46,636 nt of DNA from the NCBI RefSeq assembly GCF_017115025.1, contig NZ_JABXKM010000073.1:1-46636 (forward strand), given 5' to 3'. This document shows, piece by piece, positions 17,859 to 27,006 of the stretch. Origin of the DNA: Nostoc sp. NOS(2021). GTDB lineage: Bacteria; Cyanobacteriota; Cyanobacteriia; Cyanobacteriales; Nostocaceae. Every line of letters starts with the position of its first letter. Position 1 is the first letter of the stretch. The notes beneath the pieces are model-generated. The model did not search any database. It was not told the DNA's origin and worked only from the letters and a program-made list of their open reading frames with translations. Position numbers and translations under genes: made by a program.

Positions 17859-20800
17859 ATGTTTGTCAATACCTTCATCAGACGGCCAGTCCTGACGACG
17901 GTCTGCACGTTCATCATTTTGCTGCTGGGAAGCATCTGTATTCCGATCCTGCCGATTTCTCAACTACCAGACCTCGCCCCCGTGCAAATCACCGTTAGCT
18001 CCACCAATATTGGTGCAGATGCTCAAACAACAGAAAGCACTGTCACCAACATTATTGAGCGACAAATTAATGGTGTTAAAGATGTATCTTATATATCTTC
18101 TAATACGGGTAATGATGGTTCCAGCAACATAACTGTCTCCTTCCCAACTCAAGTCAATAGCGATATTGCTCAAGTAAACGTTCAAAATAAAGAAGGACTT
18201 GCTTCACCTCAATTGCCAGATACCGTTCAACGAACAGGTGTGACCGTTCAAACGGCATCAAGCAGTCTCCTTCTCGTCTATGGGTTTTACTCAGAAAATA
18301 ATGAGTATGACAACCTTTTTATCAGTAACTATGTCGATCTGTTTATTCTCGATCAGATCAAACGGCTTCCTGGTGTGGGACAAGCCACCATTTTTGGGGA
18401 ACGCAAATATGCCATGCGTCTTTGGCTTGATCCCAACAAGCTTGCCCAACATCAACTAACTCCTCAAGATGTGACAACTGCCCTGCAAGAACAAAATATT
18501 CAGGTGGGTGCAGGGTCAATTGGTAAGGAACCAGCACCAGATAATCAAAGTTTTGAATTTGCTTTACGGGCAACTAGTCGATTTAAAGATGCGGCTGAAT
18601 TTGAGGATATGGTACTGAAGGTGAGTCAAGGTGGCACTAATGGCACTACTAATAACACCACTAATAGTACCAGCACCACTAATACCAGCACTAATAGCAC
18701 CCTAGTTAAGGTCAGAGATATCGGTCGAGTTGAACTGGGAGCAGAGAGCTATCTCGCTGATGCCAAATTCACCTTACCAGGAAATGATCCCAAGCCAGCC
18801 GTGGGTTTGGGGATATATCAACTTCCGGGTAGTAATGCCCTGAATGTTGCCCATGCTGTTGAAGACCAAATCAAAATACTAGAGAAGAGTTTTCCACCTG
18901 GACTAAAAGGACAGGTGGCATTTGATACCACTCCATTTGTAGAAATTTCCCTCGAAGAAGTTCTGCACACTCTGGTTGAAGCGATTATCTTGGTAGTCTT
19001 GGTAATTTTTGTCTTTTTGCAAGACTGGCGTACCACGATCATTCCCACTGTGGCGATCCCTGTTTCTCTGATTGGGACGTGTGCGGCTCTGTTGGTTTTA
19101 GGATTTCAGATTAATACACTGACCTTATTTGGTTTCGTCCTCGCGATCGGTCTTGTTGTCGATGATGCGATTATTGTGGTGGAGGCAGTTGCAGTCAAAC
19201 TGGAGCAGGGCTTGAAGCCCCTTGATGCAGCTATGGAAGCCATGAAAGAGTTGACTGGGGCAGTCATTGCCACTTCACTTGTACTCATGGCGGTATTCCT
19301 TCCAGTTACATTCATTCCGGGCACTACTGGGATTGTCTACAAACAATTTGGGTTAACCGTTGCTTGCTCTATTGCCATTTCCACCTTCAATGCTTTAACT
19401 TTCTCTCCGAGTATGGCAGCCATCCTGATGCGCCCTGCTCAGACTCCACGGGGCCCTTTGGGGTGGTTTTTTACGCAGTTTAATCGGGGATTTAGCTGGT
19501 TTACGCGTCGCTATGTCGGGTTTGTTAGCTACCTTACCCATGTCAAGCCGATTGTAATTGGGGTTTTTATCAGTGGTTTAGTAGCAACGGTTTTGATGTA
19601 CAAAGTAGTGCCTACTGGATTTATTCCAGAGGAAGATCAGGGTTACTTCTTTGTAGTTGTCCAGGGGCCTGATGGGGTTTCTTTAAAATACACCGAATCT
19701 GTGATGAATCGGGTTGTTAAAGAAGTAACATCGCTTCCCGAAGTTCAAGCTAGTTTTATGATTAGTGGCTTTGGTTTCGATGGCAATGCTTCTAATTTAG
19801 GCATTGCCTTTGCTAACCTGAAACCCTGGAAAGAGAGAACTCTAGAATCTCAGTCTGTCTATGGAATACTTCAGAGGATGAACAAAAAGCTCTCTACAAT
19901 TACAGATGCGAGAGCGATCGCTGTAAATGCTCCTCCAGTTAGAGGCTTAAGTTCTACGGGTGGTTTTGAGTTTATCATTCAAGACAAAACCGGAAATGCG
20001 CCGATTCAAACCCTGCTTGATACTGCTCAAAAGTTCATTGGGGCGGCAAATAAAAATCCTGTTCTCCAAAGAGTCTTCACTCAGTTCACCGCAGACACTC
20101 CCCAATTTGACATCCAAGTGAACCGCAACCAAGCCAAAGCTCTCAACGTCGAACTCAACGACATCTTTGGGGCGTTGCAAAGTTACTTGGGGTCGCAATA
20201 TGTGAATGACTTTGTGCAGGGACAGCGACAGTATCGAGTATATGTCCAAGCAGATGGGATTTTCCGCTCTAATCCAGATGATATTGGCAAGCTGTATGTT
20301 CGTTCTGCAAGTGGGGCGATGATTCCGTTGAGCAATTTGGTGAAAGTTACTCCCTTTGTGGGGCCGAAAACCATTTCGCATTATAACTTGTACAGGTCAA
20401 TCAAAGTCCAGGGCGCTCCTGCTCCTGGTGCTAGTTCTGGACAGGCGATTCAAGCGATGGAGAAACTAGCAGCCGAGGTCTTACCTCAAGGGTTTGGTTA
20501 TGAGTGGACAGGGACTTATCTCCAGGAAAAGACATCTGGGGGATCTACGGGCTTGATTTTTGCCTTCGCGTTCGTTATTGTCTTTCTGGTGCTGGCGGCT
20601 CAGTATGAAAGCTACGTTGACCCGATCATTATTTTGCTGACAGTTCCCCTGGCAGTTTTGGGAGCGATGACGGCGATTTGGCTACGTTCCAATATTTTCA
20701 TGGCAGGTAGCCTCTTCCCGAAAGTGGTGGATGATATCTATTGCCAGGTAGGTTTGGTGACTTTGATAGGTCTAGCCGCCAAGAACGCAATTTTAGTTGT

Positions 20801-21206
20801 AGAATTTGCCAATCAGCTGCATGAGCAAGGCATGAGTTACACACGGGCGGCGGTGAAAGCGGGGCAAGAACGTCTGCGACCGATCTTAATGACTTCCTTT
20901 GCAGCGCTGTTAGGATTTTTGCCCTTGGTGATCTCTCAAGGGGCTGGAGCCAGCAGCCGTTGGTCTTTAGGAACAGCGCTCTTTGGGGGGCTGATGCTGG
21001 CGACGTTCTTGAGTTTGTTTTTAGTGCCAATTCTTTACATCTTAGTCAAGAGTGCGGCTCAGGCTATATCACCTCGGAAGGGATCGGGTGGCTCAAAGCC
21101 TCCAGATTCTCCTAATGGAACTTTGGGATCTGAACATCGGGTTTTGCCTGCTAGCTCAACTCAGCCAGAGACACAACTTAGGTCTCAGGAGGATGGGATC
21201 GGCTGA
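17859..21206 (+). CDS. RND-family (HAE1/AcrB-type) efflux transporter
   Basis: The 1115-residue inner-membrane pump has the AcrB layout: N-terminal FIRRPVLTTV, porter domains, and twelve predicted membrane helices. The proton-relay residues are present: the adjacent Asp pair in GLVVDDAIIVVEAV of TM4 and Lys in LIGLAAKNAILVVEFAN of TM10. The large porter motifs GGFEFIIQDKTG and FGALQSYLGSQYVNDF are typical of the HAE1 group. Residues about 257-281 are an unusual Asn/Thr/Ser-only insert (TNGTTNNTTNSTSTTN), encoded by a small repeat at 18631-18703. A Ser/Pro/Gln-rich C-terminal tail lengthens it beyond the usual 1040-1050 residues. No periplasmic adaptor or outer-membrane channel gene adjoins it, so it must borrow partners made elsewhere. 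Confidence 0.95.
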   Translation: MFVNTFIRRPVLTTVCTFIILLLGSICIPILPISQLPDLAPVQITVSSTNIGADAQTTESTVTNIIERQINGVKDVSYISSNTGNDGSSNITVSFPTQVNSDIAQVNVQNKEGLASPQLPDTVQRTGVTVQTASSSLLLVYGFYSENNEYDNLFISNYVDLFILDQIKRLPGVGQATIFGERKYAMRLWLDPNKLAQHQLTPQDVTTALQEQNIQVGAGSIGKEPAPDNQSFEFALRATSRFKDAAEFEDMVLKVSQGGTNGTTNNTTNSTSTTNTSTNSTLVKVRDIGRVELGAESYLADAKFTLPGNDPKPAVGLGIYQLPGSNALNVAHAVEDQIKILEKSFPPGLKGQVAFDTTPFVEISLEEVLHTLVEAIILVVLVIFVFLQDWRTTIIPTVAIPVSLIGTCAALLVLGFQINTLTLFGFVLAIGLVVDDAIIVVEAVAVKLEQGLKPLDAAMEAMKELTGAVIATSLVLMAVFLPVTFIPGTTGIVYKQFGLTVACSIAISTFNALTFSPSMAAILMRPAQTPRGPLGWFFTQFNRGFSWFTRRYVGFVSYLTHVKPIVIGVFISGLVATVLMYKVVPTGFIPEEDQGYFFVVVQGPDGVSLKYTESVMNRVVKEVTSLPEVQASFMISGFGFDGNASNLGIAFANLKPWKERTLESQSVYGILQRMNKKLSTITDARAIAVNAPPVRGLSSTGGFEFIIQDKTGNAPIQTLLDTAQKFIGAANKNPVLQRVFTQFTADTPQFDIQVNRNQAKALNVELNDIFGALQSYLGSQYVNDFVQGQRQYRVYVQADGIFRSNPDDIGKLYVRSASGAMIPLSNLVKVTPFVGPKTISHYNLYRSIKVQGAPAPGASSGQAIQAMEKLAAEVLPQGFGYEWTGTYLQEKTSGGSTGLIFAFAFVIVFLVLAAQYESYVDPIIILLTVPLAVLGAMTAIWLRSNIFMAGSLFPKVVDDIYCQVGLVTLIGLAAKNAILVVEFANQLHEQGMSYTRAAVKAGQERLRPILMTSFAALLGFLPLVISQGAGASSRWSLGTALFGGLMLATFLSLFLVPILYILVKSAAQAISPRKGSGGSKPPDSPNGTLGSEHRVLPASSTQPETQLRSQEDGIG

Positions 21207-21511
21207 CTTTTGCTGTTAAGTTTCTATTTTGGCTCTGCCGCAAGTTAAGCGGCAGAGCCTCTTATTAGGCATTCCCAGTCTCCGACTGGGAACGAGATAA
21301 ACGGCACTCTCAAGAATAGGATGCGATCGCTAAAATGACAGAAATTGCACTTGTAAACCGTTATAGAATTTTGAGTAAGAATTAGATTGTAAAACCGTAT
21401 GCCAGACTCGCTCTCCGTGGCGCTATCGGTTTAATTACGAATTACGAATTACGTTAGCGAAGCGGTAGCGAGTCATCGAGCGTCATTACGAATTATTGTT
21501 GAGCTATTGCT
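21207..21511. other. Intergenic region after the RND gene
   Basis: It holds the strong hairpin at 21231-21259, a TTCCCAGTCT-type palindrome at 21272-21292 that belongs to a repeat module seen at three other places, and a tandem GAATTAC-like stretch (21430-21495) before the antitoxin gene. No gene is seen. Confidence 0.6.
21231..21259 (+). terminator. Strong hairpin after the RND gene
   Basis: GGCTCTGCCGC at 21231-21241 pairs perfectly with GCGGCAGAGCC at 21249-21259 around a seven-base loop, 25 bases after the RND stop codon. There is no clean T tract after it, so it may be an inefficient terminator or part of the neighbouring dispersed repeat, with which its GCAGAGGC-like sequence is shared. 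Confidence 0.55.
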
Positions 21512-21736
21512 ATGACAACTAAACAAGCCATCTTTGACGCAATTGAACAACTGCCACAGCACCTAAAAGACGTGTTGCAGTATGTTCAAAAGCTTGCACT
21601 TACTCTAAAATCACCAACATCTAACCCACCCACCCAAAGCAGCGATCCTCTTGCAGACTTTATCGGTGCAGTATCTAACGGCTCCCTGGCTGCTAACTTA
21701 GACGACGAACTTTATGAGGGTTCAACTTTTTATTGA
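21512..21736 (+). CDS. Putative antitoxin (VapB/DUF2281-like)
   Basis: This small 74-residue protein has an N-terminal helix (KQAIFDAIEQLPQHLKDVLQYVQKLAL) and a flexible acidic C-terminus (DPLADFIGAVSNGSL...LDDELYEGS). That is the layout of cyanobacterial antitoxins encoded just before PIN-domain toxins: the tail wraps the toxin. The identification comes mainly from its neighbour: a frame overlapping its last 23 bases begins MRVQLFIDTWGWL, the typical N-terminus of such a toxin. The toxin gene is cut short, so this antitoxin is now probably an orphan. Confidence 0.6.
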   Translation: MTTKQAIFDAIEQLPQHLKDVLQYVQKLALTLKSPTSNPPTQSSDPLADFIGAVSNGSLAANLDDELYEGSTFY

Positions 21737-21782
21737 TACATGGGGCTGGCTGACGCTTCATGACAGAAGTGAACGCTATTAA
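21714..21782 (+). pseudogene. Truncated PIN-domain toxin gene
   Basis: A frame starting inside the antitoxin gene reads MRVQLFIDTWGWLTLHDRSE and ends two residues later at TAA 21780-21782. FIDTWGWLTLHDR is the first strand and first acidic residue of PIN ribonucleases found beside such antitoxins in cyanobacteria; the normal protein would be about 130-150 residues. The frame ends four bases before the left inverted repeat of the element at 21786-22139, and no later part of a PIN domain is visible beyond that element. The simplest reading is that insertion or associated deletion removed the toxin. Confidence 0.6.
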
Positions 21783-21785
21783 TAA

Positions 21786-22139
21786 GCGATGTGCAACTTT
21801 CTCTCAAACCTAACCCCCAACCCCTTCCCTACAAGGCTATCCATTACCCGGATCTTTCTTAACATTTGCGAGAGTATTGACTCAGGTTTTTATAACCCAG
21901 ATTCGTTCGTTGTTCATTCTCAATAAAAACGCAGTTTTAGCGAGAAGATTAAAAGCGAATTTGTCAAGTATGCCTAAATTCTCAGTGTCTAAGACGGTTA
22001 TAGAACATGGGTTTCAAGATTGTAAAGAAAGATGTGGGTAACGCATAGCCTACAAGGGAAGGGGAGTAAGATTCAAAGCCTCTCTCCTTTTAGGAGAGAG
22101 GTTTGGAGAGAGGTCAAAATATTAAGTCGCACATCGCGT
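21786..22139. mobile_element. MITE-like element with GCGATGTGCAACTT terminal repeats
   Basis: GCGATGTGCAACTT at the left end matches the inverse of AAGTCGCACATCGC at the right end in 13 of 14 positions. Just inside are CCCCTTCCCTACAAGG and CCTACAAGGGAAGGGG, also partly inverted, and a GAGAGAGG-type hairpin near 22075-22105. The interior codes for nothing. I find no clear target-site duplication. It is non-autonomous and about 354 bp, and it directly abuts the truncated toxin gene. Confidence 0.65.
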
Positions 22140-22179
22140 TTTAATATAAAAGTGCAAAAATGAGCCTTTGAACCTCGAA

Positions 22180-22431
22180 GTTGACCTTCTGAGGCTCAAC
22201 GTTGACCTTCTGAGGCTCGACGTTGACCTTTTGAGGCTCGAAGTTGACCTTCTGAGGCTCAATGTTGACCTTCTGAGGCTCAATGTTGACCTTCTGAGGC
22301 ACGATGTTGACCTTCTGAGGCACGATGTTGACCTTCTGAGGCTCAAAGTTGACCTTCTGAGGCTCAAAGTTGACCTTCTGAGGCTCGATGTTGCACCTTT
22401 GAGCCTCGAAGTTGCGGGTTTGAAGCTCAAC
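22180..22431. repeat. 21-bp tandem array, twelve units
   Basis: Twelve contiguous 21-bp units begin at 22180, 22201, 22222 and so on to 22411. The consensus is GTTGACCTTCTGAGGCTCRA plus one base; the last two units are diverged (GTTGCACCTTTGAGCCTCGA and GTTGCGGGTTTGAAGCTCAA). A partial mirror-like unit precedes the array at 22161-22179. The period keeps several frames open on both strands (for example EPQKVNF and LRRSTLS repeats). I do not treat these as genes because three frames are equally open and none has a ribosome-binding site. Confidence 0.93.
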
Positions 22432-22509
22432 TAACAAATATATCTAACCATTCCTGAATTTACAGGGGTCAGCGTGTAGTAAAATTTGCTCACCTCTGTA
22501 AAGTGGAAC

Positions 22510-24600
22510 ATGGCTAAAGATTTTTCCGGTCAAAATCTCCGAGGACGCAACTTCAAAGGTAGGAAAGACCTTGCGGGTGCAAACTTTAGCTATGCCGACA
22601 TCCGAGGGGCAAATTTCACCAATGCTAATTTAACAGGTGCAAACTTCAGTCATGCCAAAGCTGGACTGCAACGACGTTGGGTAATTTCCCTAGTCCTTGT
22701 CTCATGGCTATTGTCGGGACTTTCAGGATTTTTATGGATTGTCAACGGTTATTTTGTGTCACCAATATTTAATACTTCCTCCTTAATCCATCAGATTGGC
22801 GGCTGGACTGTTCTAATCGTATTAATTGCCTTTTTCTTCTTCACAATTCGCCAAGGACTAGCAGCTGGTTTAGGAGCCATAGCCTTCGCCTTTGCCGTAG
22901 CCTTCGCCTTTGCTGTAGCCTTAGCCGTAACTAAAGCCTTAGCCGTCGCCTTCGCCGGAGCCTTAGCCGTAGCCTTCGCCTTCGCCGGACCCTTCGCCTT
23001 CGGCGGAGCCTTAGCTGGAGCCGTAACCTTCGCCATAACCTTCGCCTTCGCCGGAGCCTTAACTAGAGCCTTAACTTTCGCTGGAGCCTTAGCTGGAGCC
23101 TTCGCCGGAGCCTTAGCTGGAGCCTGCGTCTTAGCTGATGCCTTCGCCGTAGCTGGAGCCTTAGCCGTCGCCTTAGCCGTCGCCTTCGCCGTAGCTGGAA
23201 CGTTACTTAGCATCTACATCAGTTGGCGAGCCATGAAAGGAGACGAAAAGCACTCCTTGGTTCGTAATATTGCTGTTATCTTTGCTGCAACAGGAGGTAC
23301 AAGTTTTTATGGCGCTGACTTAACAGGTGCTAATTTCACCCAAGCTACGCTCAAAAGTACAGATTTGCGAAACACTATCCTTATATGTAGCCGTTGGCAT
23401 CAAGCCAAAATGCTTGACCGTGTTCGTCCTGGCTCGACTTATCTGCAAAACTCACAAGTACGTCAACTGTTGGTTACAGGACAGGGACAGGACAAAAACT
23501 TTGACGGTAAAAACCTGCGAGGTATCAACTTACAATCAGCTAACCTAGCAGATGCCAGCTTTATTGGGGCTGATCTCAGTGAAGCTAATTTGCAAGATGC
23601 CGATTTGTCAAGAGCAAAGCTGAAGCAAACGCAACTAGACGGCACAGATTTAACAGGTGCAACCCTTACTGGAGCTTACATTGAAGATTGGGGGATTACA
23701 AATACAACTAAATTGCATGGGGTGAGGTGTGAATATGTCTTCATGCGCGTCGGCACAAAAAAAGACCCCGACCCCCTCCGCAAACCTGATAATAAACAAG
23801 AGACATTTGCAGACGGGGATTTTGCCGACTTTATCAAGCCAATTTTTGACACCCTCGACCTTTATCATAATCAAGGCGTTGATCCTCGCGCGATCGCGAT
23901 CGCCTTCAAAAACCTTGCTGAAAACCATCCTGAAGCTGAGTTAGAAATCGTGGCAATGGAGAAACGCGGCGATGATAAAATCTTACTCAGAGCCAAAACC
24001 GCAGCAGGTAGCGATAAATCTCAACTGAGTGCCGAATATTTTGATGACTATAATCAACTCAAAGCTTTATCGCAGAGTCAGCAATTATTGCTGGTAGAAA
24101 AAGATAGTTATATTAGTGATTTAAAAAATATGATCACAACTGCACTTAGGCAGCCTAAATCTTATACACAAGGAAATACCATCATGTCTGATATCAGCGG
24201 CATCAATATTCAAGACAGCAGTAATGTCAGCGGTATCGCTGGCGGTGGTTCTGTTGCTAATCTGGGAACCATCAGCGGTAATGTGAGTATTGCCCTCAAT
24301 GAGTTACCTGATTCACCAGAAGCAGATAAACCCGGCATTAAAGAATTATTGACGCAGTTGCACGAGGCAATTTCACAGTCCTCAGATTTGCCTGAAACAG
24401 ATAAGGCTGATGCCTTATTACAGGTAGAAGCTTTAGCAGAAGCAGCTAAAAATCCTCAAGAATCCACTAAGCAAAAGACTGCAAAAAATGCAATCATCAT
24501 GTTAAAAGGGCTATTTTCTGGTTTACCTGCGATCGCTTCCCTGGTTGAAGCGACTAATAAATTATTGCCTGCGATTTCTAAATTATTCGGTTTAGGATAA
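22510..24600 (+). CDS. Pentapeptide-repeat membrane protein with a long Ala/Phe/Leu repeat
   Basis: The protein is 696 residues from ATG 22510 (MAKDFSGQNLRGRNFKG); an alternative TTG eight codons earlier is less likely. Order of parts: pentapeptide repeats at about 3-50; hydrophobic segments at about 56-82 and 98-118; an extraordinary stretch at about 122-232 made almost only of Ala with Phe, Leu, Val and Gly (AFAVAFAFAVALAV, GALAGAFAGALAGA); a short segment ending LLSIYISWRAM; further pentapeptides (about 265-292 and 325-385); then a hydrophilic domain (FADFIKPIFDTLDLYHNQGVDPRAIAIAF) and a helical C-terminus. The hydrophobic repeat is long enough for several membrane passes. No catalytic motif is seen. 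Parts resemble other Nostoc pentapeptide proteins; the function is unknown. Confidence 0.85.
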   Translation: MAKDFSGQNLRGRNFKGRKDLAGANFSYADIRGANFTNANLTGANFSHAKAGLQRRWVISLVLVSWLLSGLSGFLWIVNGYFVSPIFNTSSLIHQIGGWTVLIVLIAFFFFTIRQGLAAGLGAIAFAFAVAFAFAVALAVTKALAVAFAGALAVAFAFAGPFAFGGALAGAVTFAITFAFAGALTRALTFAGALAGAFAGALAGACVLADAFAVAGALAVALAVAFAVAGTLLSIYISWRAMKGDEKHSLVRNIAVIFAATGGTSFYGADLTGANFTQATLKSTDLRNTILICSRWHQAKMLDRVRPGSTYLQNSQVRQLLVTGQGQDKNFDGKNLRGINLQSANLADASFIGADLSEANLQDADLSRAKLKQTQLDGTDLTGATLTGAYIEDWGITNTTKLHGVRCEYVFMRVGTKKDPDPLRKPDNKQETFADGDFADFIKPIFDTLDLYHNQGVDPRAIAIAFKNLAENHPEAELEIVAMEKRGDDKILLRAKTAAGSDKSQLSAEYFDDYNQLKALSQSQQLLLVEKDSYISDLKNMITTALRQPKSYTQGNTIMSDISGINIQDSSNVSGIAGGGSVANLGTISGNVSIALNELPDSPEADKPGIKELLTQLHEAISQSSDLPETDKADALLQVEALAEAAKNPQESTKQKTAKNAIIMLKGLFSGLPAIASLVEATNKLLPAISKLFGLG

Positions 24601-24662
24601 TTTATCGCTGTTCTCGTTGAGATGCAACACACCGTAGTTAAATCGGCGGTTAGAAACCGCAT

Positions 24663-24747
24663 CTACACAGGCAAAACCGACCTCCGTGGATTTCAAACCC
24701 TCAATTTTTCCTTACTTAGTCCGCGCAGGCGGACTTTGTTTGTGTAG
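24663..24747. mobile_element. Small MITE-like inverted repeat element
   Basis: CTACACAGGCAAA (24663-24675) and TTTGTTTGTGTAG (24735-24747) are inverted with 11 of 13 matches, and an internal perfect hairpin AGTCCGC/GCGGACT lies at 24718-24735. The sequence just outside is also loosely inverted. It lies between the pentapeptide gene and a convergent Uma2 gene, where it may also help terminate transcription. Confidence 0.55.
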
Positions 24748-24779
24748 CCGCGAATTCCATTCGCACTGGCTCAATTTGA

Positions 24780-25349
24780 CTAAGCCGTTAATATCTGCTG
24801 CGCTGTCAGTTTTAACTCAGGGAAACTCGGAGAATATATCTGCTGGTTTCCTGTGAATACTGTTTGGTTATAACGTCCTTCATTCAACAAACAGATTGTC
24901 AGCTTTGCCTCAAGAGGATCAACAATCCAGTATTCAGGAATAGAAAAGGCTGCATACTCAAGTGGTTTCCTTTGATAATCTCGCTTCACAGACTCAGCGC
25001 TAACCACTTCTACTGTCAACATTGGTGGTAACTCAAGTACAGCCGATTTACCCTGAATAGATTGTCGCTGTTCTTCAGTCATCACAATTAAGTCAGGTAG
25101 GCGGGATTTTTTCACAGAGGTACGAACGCCAGTACCGCTAGGGCGAACTTGCCAGTTTAACCCTAGTCGTTGGATTTCCAGATAGAAGCGGATTAACAAA
25201 AAAGTAATGATCGCTTCATGCAAATCTGAGGCTGGAGGCATTTCTAACAGTACCCCATCTTCAAGTTCATAGCGCTTGTCAGTGCCATCATCGTAGGTGA
25301 GATATTGCTCAAAAGTATACAGACGTTCTACAGGTTTTGTCGTGGACAT
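24780..25349 (-). CDS. Uma2 family (DUF820) putative endonuclease
   Basis: This is the second Uma2 protein of the window, 189 residues. It shows YTFEQYLTYDDGTDKRYELEDGVLLEMPPASDLHE at the N-terminus, SRLPDLIVM (catalytic Asp block), LTVEVVSAESVKRDYQRKPLEYAAFSIPEYWIVD (Glu and Lys positions of the nuclease-like core) and the closing SPSFPELKLTAQQIL. It is clearly in the same family as the gene at 7746 but not a recent duplicate. It is divergent from the cruP-like gene, with which it shares an 86-bp promoter region. Confidence 0.9.
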   Translation of the reverse strand: MSTTKPVERLYTFEQYLTYDDGTDKRYELEDGVLLEMPPASDLHEAIITFLLIRFYLEIQRLGLNWQVRPSGTGVRTSVKKSRLPDLIVMTEEQRQSIQGKSAVLELPPMLTVEVVSAESVKRDYQRKPLEYAAFSIPEYWIVDPLEAKLTICLLNEGRYNQTVFTGNQQIYSPSFPELKLTAQQILTA

Positions 25350-25435
25350 ACTCTTGTAATTCGTAATTGTCCATAATCATATCTACTTTCTTCATTCTCA
25401 GGTAGTTTTGGAATGTAGAGTTAAATTTTTCCAAA

Positions 25436-26983
25436 ATGTCTTTAACTGAAGAAATTCTTTCCCAATTACCCGGCGATGCATTAGCAGGGTTGCGCCAAAG
25501 CGATCGCATCTTAACATCTCTGCGTGAAAACTCCGCACCTATCCCAACGTTAGTTAAAGAAAGTCAACAGCCTTTAGGTGTCGCAGACTTCGATGTAATT
25601 ATCTGCGGTGGCACCTTGGGCATTTTAATTGGTTGTGCTTTGGCGGTGAAGGGGCTGCGGGTGGCGTTGCTGGAAGGGGGAATTCTCCGGGGGAGGGAAC
25701 AAGAGTGGAATATTTCTCGCAAAGAATTAGATGTATTTGTGGAATTGAACTTGCTAACAGAGGAGGAATTAGCAAGTGCGATCGCCACTCAATATAACCC
25801 AGCGCGAGTTAGTTTTGATGGCGGTACAGAAGTTTGGGTAGAGGATGTTTTGAATATCGGCGTAGATCCAGTTTATCTACTAGCTACTTTGAAAACCCGA
25901 TTTCTCGCCACTGGGGGAAAGTTGTTAGAAAATACACCCTTTACTGAAGCTGTGGTTCATCCAGATGGGGTGATGGTAAATAACCAATTCAAAACTCGGT
26001 TATTAATCGACGCGATGGGACATTTTTCACCCATCACCCAACAAGCACGCCAAGGTAAAAAACCAGACGCTTTGTGCTTAGTTGTCGGAAGTTGCGCCCA
26101 AGGTTTTCCCGAAAATAACTCAGGCGACTTAATATTATCATTCACACCTTTGCAGAATCAATGTCAGTACTTTTGGGAAGCCTTCCCCGCCAGAGATGGC
26201 AGAACCACTTACTTGTTTACCTACATGGATGCACATCCTCAACGCTTGAGTTTAGAAGCTCTATTTGAGGAATATCTGCGTCTCTTACCAGAATATCAGG
26301 GAGTGGAATTGAGCAAGCTAAAATTTCAGCGATCGCTATTTGGTTTCTTTCCCACCTATCGCCAAAGTCCCCTAAAAACCCCTTGGAATCGCATTCTACC
26401 AGTGGGAGATAGCAGTGGTAGTCAATCTCCCTTGAGTTTTGGTGGTTTTGGGGCAATGGTGCGTCACCTGAAGCGTTTAACTTATGGCATTTACGAAGCG
26501 CTGGAAACGGAACAATTATCTGCAAAAGCGATTGCACTACTGCAACCCTATCAGCCAAGTTTGACTGTTACTTGGTTGTTTCAAAGGGCGATGAGTGTTG
26601 GTGTAAATCAGAAAATTGCTCCAGATCAAATTAATCAACTACTCTCGGCGGTATTTCAGGAAATGCAACAGTTGGGTACACCAGTGCTAAAACCATTTTT
26701 ACAGGATATAGTGCAGTTTTCGGCACTAACGCAAACCCTGTTAAAAACTGGTTTATCTCATCCGGGATTAGTTGCCAAGATAATTCCACAAGTAGGTTTA
26801 GGAAGTTTGTTAGATTGGATGTTACATTACAGTAATTTAGGTGTATATACTGCCTTGTTTTGGCTAAGTCCAATGCTAGAAACATGGATTAAGAATCAAC
26901 CAAATGAACAACAATATTATTGGCATCGTTTGATTGATGCCTGGAAGTATGGTTCCGGCGCTGATTACTCAGATGAAACTTAG
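25436..26983 (+). CDS. cruP: FAD-dependent CruA/CruP-type lycopene cyclase family protein
   Basis: The 515-residue flavoprotein has an FAD-binding Rossmann motif at about 53-80 (FDVIICGGTLGILIGCALAVKGLRVALLEGG), then the family blocks REQEWNISRKEL, YNPARVSFDGGTEVWVEDVLNIGVDP and ILPVGDSSGSQSPLSFGGFGAMVRHLKRL. These mark the CruA/CruP family, first described as an alternative lycopene cyclase in cyanobacteria. The order and length fit CruP better than CruA, but I cannot separate them with certainty by reading. CruA has cyclase activity; CruP's role is less settled and has been linked to photo-oxidative stress in plants. It is followed closely by two small membrane proteins on the same strand. 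Confidence 0.75.
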   Translation: MSLTEEILSQLPGDALAGLRQSDRILTSLRENSAPIPTLVKESQQPLGVADFDVIICGGTLGILIGCALAVKGLRVALLEGGILRGREQEWNISRKELDVFVELNLLTEEELASAIATQYNPARVSFDGGTEVWVEDVLNIGVDPVYLLATLKTRFLATGGKLLENTPFTEAVVHPDGVMVNNQFKTRLLIDAMGHFSPITQQARQGKKPDALCLVVGSCAQGFPENNSGDLILSFTPLQNQCQYFWEAFPARDGRTTYLFTYMDAHPQRLSLEALFEEYLRLLPEYQGVELSKLKFQRSLFGFFPTYRQSPLKTPWNRILPVGDSSGSQSPLSFGGFGAMVRHLKRLTYGIYEALETEQLSAKAIALLQPYQPSLTVTWLFQRAMSVGVNQKIAPDQINQLLSAVFQEMQQLGTPVLKPFLQDIVQFSALTQTLLKTGLSHPGLVAKIIPQVGLGSLLDWMLHYSNLGVYTALFWLSPMLETWIKNQPNEQQYYWHRLIDAWKYGSGADYSDET

Positions 26984-27006
26984 AATTTTACCTGTGTGAA
27001 AATAAC

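Noticed and set aside
22122..22437. Three overlapping ORFs in the 21-bp array
   Set aside because: Open in several frames on both strands only because the period is a multiple of three; no start signals.
22791..23213. 140-codon Lys/Ala-rich minus-strand ORF
   Set aside because: Shadow of the Ala-rich repeat in the pentapeptide protein; no start signal and no independent support.
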